Source: Firmicutes bacterium UBA6806 (GTDB lineage Bacteria; Bacillota; Clostridia; Peptostreptococcales; Acidaminobacteraceae). From it: DNA of 64,000 bases. The position numbers were made by a program, and so were the translations under genes. The stretch is from contig DKFC01000068.1 of NCBI GenBank assembly GCA_002452745.1, positions 48,924 to 112,923 on the forward strand, written 5' to 3'. The notes below the pieces were generated by a model. That model made no database searches. It was given only the letters and a program-made list of their open reading frames with translations, and had not been told where the DNA came from. The first letter of the stretch is position 1; each line of letters begins with the position of its first letter. Below, piece by piece: positions 61,521 through 64,000 of the stretch.

Positions 61521-63446
61521 ATGAATTTTCCCTCAACCGATAAGCCGCTTGGCGCACTTCACAGCCGTGAGGCAACGCTCTTTAGAGTTTGGGCCCCTTC
61601 CATTAAGGAAATCCATCTGGCTCTTTACAGCCATCCAACAACCTTGGATCGAGAGACTTATCTTATGAACAAGAGTATCGAGGGGGTTCACAGCATCAAA
61701 ATAGCTGGGGATCTCAATGGCTTCTTTTACACTTATATCCTCGATAGCATATTGGAGGTCACAGACCCCTATGCCGTTTCAGCGTCTGCAAACAGCATAA
61801 GGTCCGCTGTGGTCGATTTGGACAAAACAAACCCTGACGGTTTTTTAACACATCAGAGGCCCGTTTCACCTGTAAAATGTGATGCAATTCTCTACGAACT
61901 GCACATCAAGGATTTCACAGGACACATGAGCTCTGGTGCTGTAAACAGGGGGAAATTTCTTGGCCTCACCGAGACTGGCCTTCACTGCGATGGCTATTCC
62001 ACAGGCATCGACCATTTGGTTGACCTCGGCATTACACATGTTCACCTAATGCCCGTCAACGATTTCCTCTCAGTCGATGAGACAGATGATTCCGATGACA
62101 GCTACAACTGGGGGTATGACCCTGAACACTTCAACTTGCCTGAGGGCAGCTATGCCTCCACCGCCGAAGACCCTGCGGCACGCATCAGAGAACTTAAAAG
62201 CGCCGTCATGGCACTCCACGAAGCTGGACTCAAAGTAGTGCTGGATGTGGTTTACAATCACACCTATCGTGGAGGACAATCCAACTTCAACGCGCTGGTT
62301 CCCGGTTATTACTTCAGAATTACAGATGAGGGCATCTTCTCCAATGGCTCTGGCTGTGGCAATGAGTTTGCCTCCGAACGTCCAATGGGCAGAAAATTTA
62401 TCATAGATTCTCTCTGTTTTTGGGCAAGGGAGTATCAAGTGGATGGATTCAGATTTGATTTAATGGCCCTGATTGATTTAGAGACCATCACCCTTGCCAT
62501 TGTCGAACTAAGGAAAATAAATCCAGACATCATGATATATGGTGAGCCCTGGACAGGTGGTCTATCCCTGCTTCCCGATTCCAAGCGCGTTTATAAAGGG
62601 TCTCAGTGCAATCAGTGCTTTTCCCTGTTCAACGACGACTTTAGAAACGCCATAAAAGGGGACAATGACGGCACTGGCAGAGGATTTGTTCAAGGCAATA
62701 GAGATTCCGAGCACGATGTCAAAGTGGGTATAGCCGGGTCTATTCCATTTGATGACTCGCTTATGGGATTCGCCATGAACCCATGTGAGACTATTAATTA
62801 CTTCAACGCTCATGACAATTTAATCATCTTTGACAAATTGCAAAAGTCTATGCCTCAAAACTCCTACGATGATTGGATTAAGATGAATAAACTCTGCTTT
62901 AGCATCCTCATGACCTCTCAGGGAATTCCCTTCTTTCATGCTGGGAATGAATTTTTAAGGGATAAAAAGGGACATCATAACACTTACAACGCTCCGCTCA
63001 GCATCAATGGCATCGACTGGGAGTACAAAAAATATCACTATGCTTTTTACGCCTATGTCAAAGACCTCATTGAACTTCGAAAATCGCACGATTGCTTTCG
63101 CATCACTTCACCTGATGAAATTCGCCAAAGACTTCACTTTGTGGATGTTGATTCAAACGCAATTGTGTATACACTTCACGCTGAAGAGGGACACGACTAC
63201 GACTGCCTATTAGTGGTGCACAACGCTCAAGAGAACATGCTCATGCTCTCCATTGCAGAGGTGCTCCGCCACATGTGCTGTGCGCTTGGCATTGAACCAG
63301 CCGTCAAACCGCGAGAAATTAAAATCAAACAGATTTTCAACGAGAGTGGCATCCTTAGGAAACCTGTTGACATCCCGGATGTTGAAAAACACGTTGTGGG
63401 TATAAACCCTTACAGCTCCGCTGTATATACTTTTAAGCGCACTTAA
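61521..63446 (+). CDS. pulA: Type I pullulanase (alpha-1,6-debranching)
   Basis: 641 residues. An N-terminal CBM48 domain (about 10-95) precedes a GH13 subfamily 14 catalytic domain. The pullulanase signature YNWGYDPEHFN is present near residue 196, with nucleophile Asp in VDGFRFDLMALID, acid Glu in IYGEPWTGG and transition-state Asp in NAHDNL. No signal peptide, so it acts in the cytoplasm to debranch glycogen after GlgP. It is the last gene of the operon and its ribosome site includes the glgP stop. Confidence 0.95.
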   Translation: MNFPSTDKPLGALHSREATLFRVWAPSIKEIHLALYSHPTTLDRETYLMNKSIEGVHSIKIAGDLNGFFYTYILDSILEVTDPYAVSASANSIRSAVVDLDKTNPDGFLTHQRPVSPVKCDAILYELHIKDFTGHMSSGAVNRGKFLGLTETGLHCDGYSTGIDHLVDLGITHVHLMPVNDFLSVDETDDSDDSYNWGYDPEHFNLPEGSYASTAEDPAARIRELKSAVMALHEAGLKVVLDVVYNHTYRGGQSNFNALVPGYYFRITDEGIFSNGSGCGNEFASERPMGRKFIIDSLCFWAREYQVDGFRFDLMALIDLETITLAIVELRKINPDIMIYGEPWTGGLSLLPDSKRVYKGSQCNQCFSLFNDDFRNAIKGDNDGTGRGFVQGNRDSEHDVKVGIAGSIPFDDSLMGFAMNPCETINYFNAHDNLIIFDKLQKSMPQNSYDDWIKMNKLCFSILMTSQGIPFFHAGNEFLRDKKGHHNTYNAPLSINGIDWEYKKYHYAFYAYVKDLIELRKSHDCFRITSPDEIRQRLHFVDVDSNAIVYTLHAEEGHDYDCLLVVHNAQENMLMLSIAEVLRHMCCALGIEPAVKPREIKIKQIFNESGILRKPVDIPDVEKHVVGINPYSSAVYTFKRT

Positions 63447-63469
63447 AAACACATTATTTTAAACACGTA

Positions 63470-63555
63470 AAAGCCCCCAGAGATAACCTATTTGAGATGA
63501 CCCCAAAAGTTAAACTTTTAGGGATCAGCTCATTTGAATCGACTCTAGGGGCTTT
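63470..63555 (+). terminator. Nested terminator of the glycogen operon
   Basis: Outer arms AAAGCCCC (63470-63477) and GGGGCTTT (63548-63555), with TTGTTATT following, enclose a 30-base palindrome at 63498-63527 (TGACCCCAAAAGTT...GGGATCA). The inner element resembles the terminal repeats of IS3-type elements. Confidence 0.7.
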
Positions 63556-63609
63556 GTTATTGAACATTCTTCTCGTGCTTGCATGTGCTTAAGGGTATTT
63601 CTTGCATGC

Positions 63610-63903
63610 CTATCCGCAGTTGGAGGCGCCACTGCCTGTTGCATATACTGAATAGCTATAGCCATTCCAGCTTATGCCAATCTCACCGACAGATTCATAT
63701 AAATCCTTCTCGATGATAAATGGAACACCGTGGATGGTTTCCTTTAAATCCGCTTCTGTTGACCAGTCTAGACCTAGACCGAATGATGGCCCGCCTCAGC
63801 CCATTCCCGCAATATAAATTCTCACTTCCTGTGGCTTATCCTGCTGTTTGCTTAAAACACCTAGAATTCTCTCACAAGTTTCTTCGCTGACTTTAAACAT
63901 CAT
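63610..63903 (-). CDS. HesB-like selenoprotein (in-frame UGA read as selenocysteine)
   Basis: 97 residues from ATG at 63903, with GGAGGTG upstream, to TAG at 63610-63612. Codon 36 is TGA (63796-63798) within IAGMG-U-GGPSFGLGLDW, the conserved Sec motif of the HesB-like selenoprotein family. The frame stays coding-like to the end, with a C-terminal SGASNCG containing the second conserved Cys. Directly after the UGA, CGGUCUA-GGUC-UAGACUG folds into a seven-bp stem with a GGUC loop whose first G is 22 bases past the codon, fitting bacterial SECIS elements. HesB-like proteins are related to A-type Fe-S scaffolds, but the function of the Sec form is not known. Without recoding this would look like two broken ORFs. 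Confidence 0.85.
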
Positions 63904-63956
63904 TTTTACACCTCCAATACTTTGCTTACTCAATAAATACCCTATTTGTTGACTTT

Positions 63957-63981
63957 AAAAACAACCCCCTATAAAAGAGGG
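63957..63981 (-). terminator. Probable terminator upstream of the selenoprotein gene
   Basis: Minus-strand CCCTC-TTTTATA-GGGGG hairpin (with a G-U pair) followed by TTGTTTTT. It probably ends a gene lying beyond the right edge. Confidence 0.5.
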
Positions 63982-64000
63982 CACTGAAAAAGTCGAACCT

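Overview
This 64 kb window is chromosomal DNA from a low-to-moderate GC anaerobic Firmicute, most likely a member of the Clostridia. The signs are strong AGGAGG-type ribosome binding sites throughout, a GlgC/GlgD glycogen operon, a single-chain clostridial-type PurL, a class II (Firmicute) GalT, a SleB-type cortex hydrolase, an H-NOX chemoreceptor of the kind found in obligate anaerobes, and a HesB-like selenoprotein. I see no rRNA, tRNA, CRISPR array, phage or intact insertion sequence. The genus cannot be fixed from the sequence alone.

Layout. 1-513: 5' part of a secreted or membrane sensor running off the left edge. 636-2163: two GNAT acetyltransferases flanking a HAD phosphatase. 2353-4167: H-NOX chemoreceptor behind an FNR-like box. 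4280-6389: MATE exporter and the riboflavin transporter RibU under an FMN riboswitch. 6644-6709: a 22-bp tandem triplet. 6925-9520: a zinc-type ABC transporter (binding lipoprotein, ATPase, permease). 9661-11294: cupin plus a HisD/HpsN-family dehydrogenase. 11499-13902: ABC exporter and a double-headed MerR regulator. 13977-17879: dCache chemoreceptor divergent from aminopeptidase P. 17979-20596: TPR protein, VOC protein, lipoprotein and two unrecognised small genes. 20954-28184: purine operon purE-C-F-M-N-H-D behind a leader with a 29-codon peptide and an intrinsic terminator. 28518-31221: two-component system. 31482-37099: galactose operon (AraC regulator, galE, galK, galT, galM). 37203-39228: a predicted DNA-repair radical SAM pair behind a LexA-type box. 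39548-44249: SleB-like hydrolase and purL. 44462-47370: second two-component system divergent from a small exported helical protein. 47514-52165: FecR-domain surface protein and NHL-repeat protein. 52474-63446: lysR-glgB-glgC-glgD-glgA-glgP-pulA. 63610-63903: a HesB-like selenoprotein with an in-frame UGA.

How the genes fit together. The right end is a complete glycogen synthesis and degradation module led by its probable LysR regulator. The galactose operon is a Leloir pathway feeding UDP-galactose/UDP-glucose and glucose-1-phosphate, and the latter also connects to glycogen. The purine genes cover most steps to IMP, with purL apart from the main operon and purK, purB and a PRPP synthetase not in the window. 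The two chemoreceptors, two histidine kinase/regulator pairs, FNR-like box, riboswitch, leader-peptide region, AraC and LysR operators and LexA box make the regulatory content the most informative part of the window. Three items most deserve follow-up: the UGA-containing HesB gene, which conventional gene calling would truncate; the LexA-box control of the radical SAM pair; and the purE leader.
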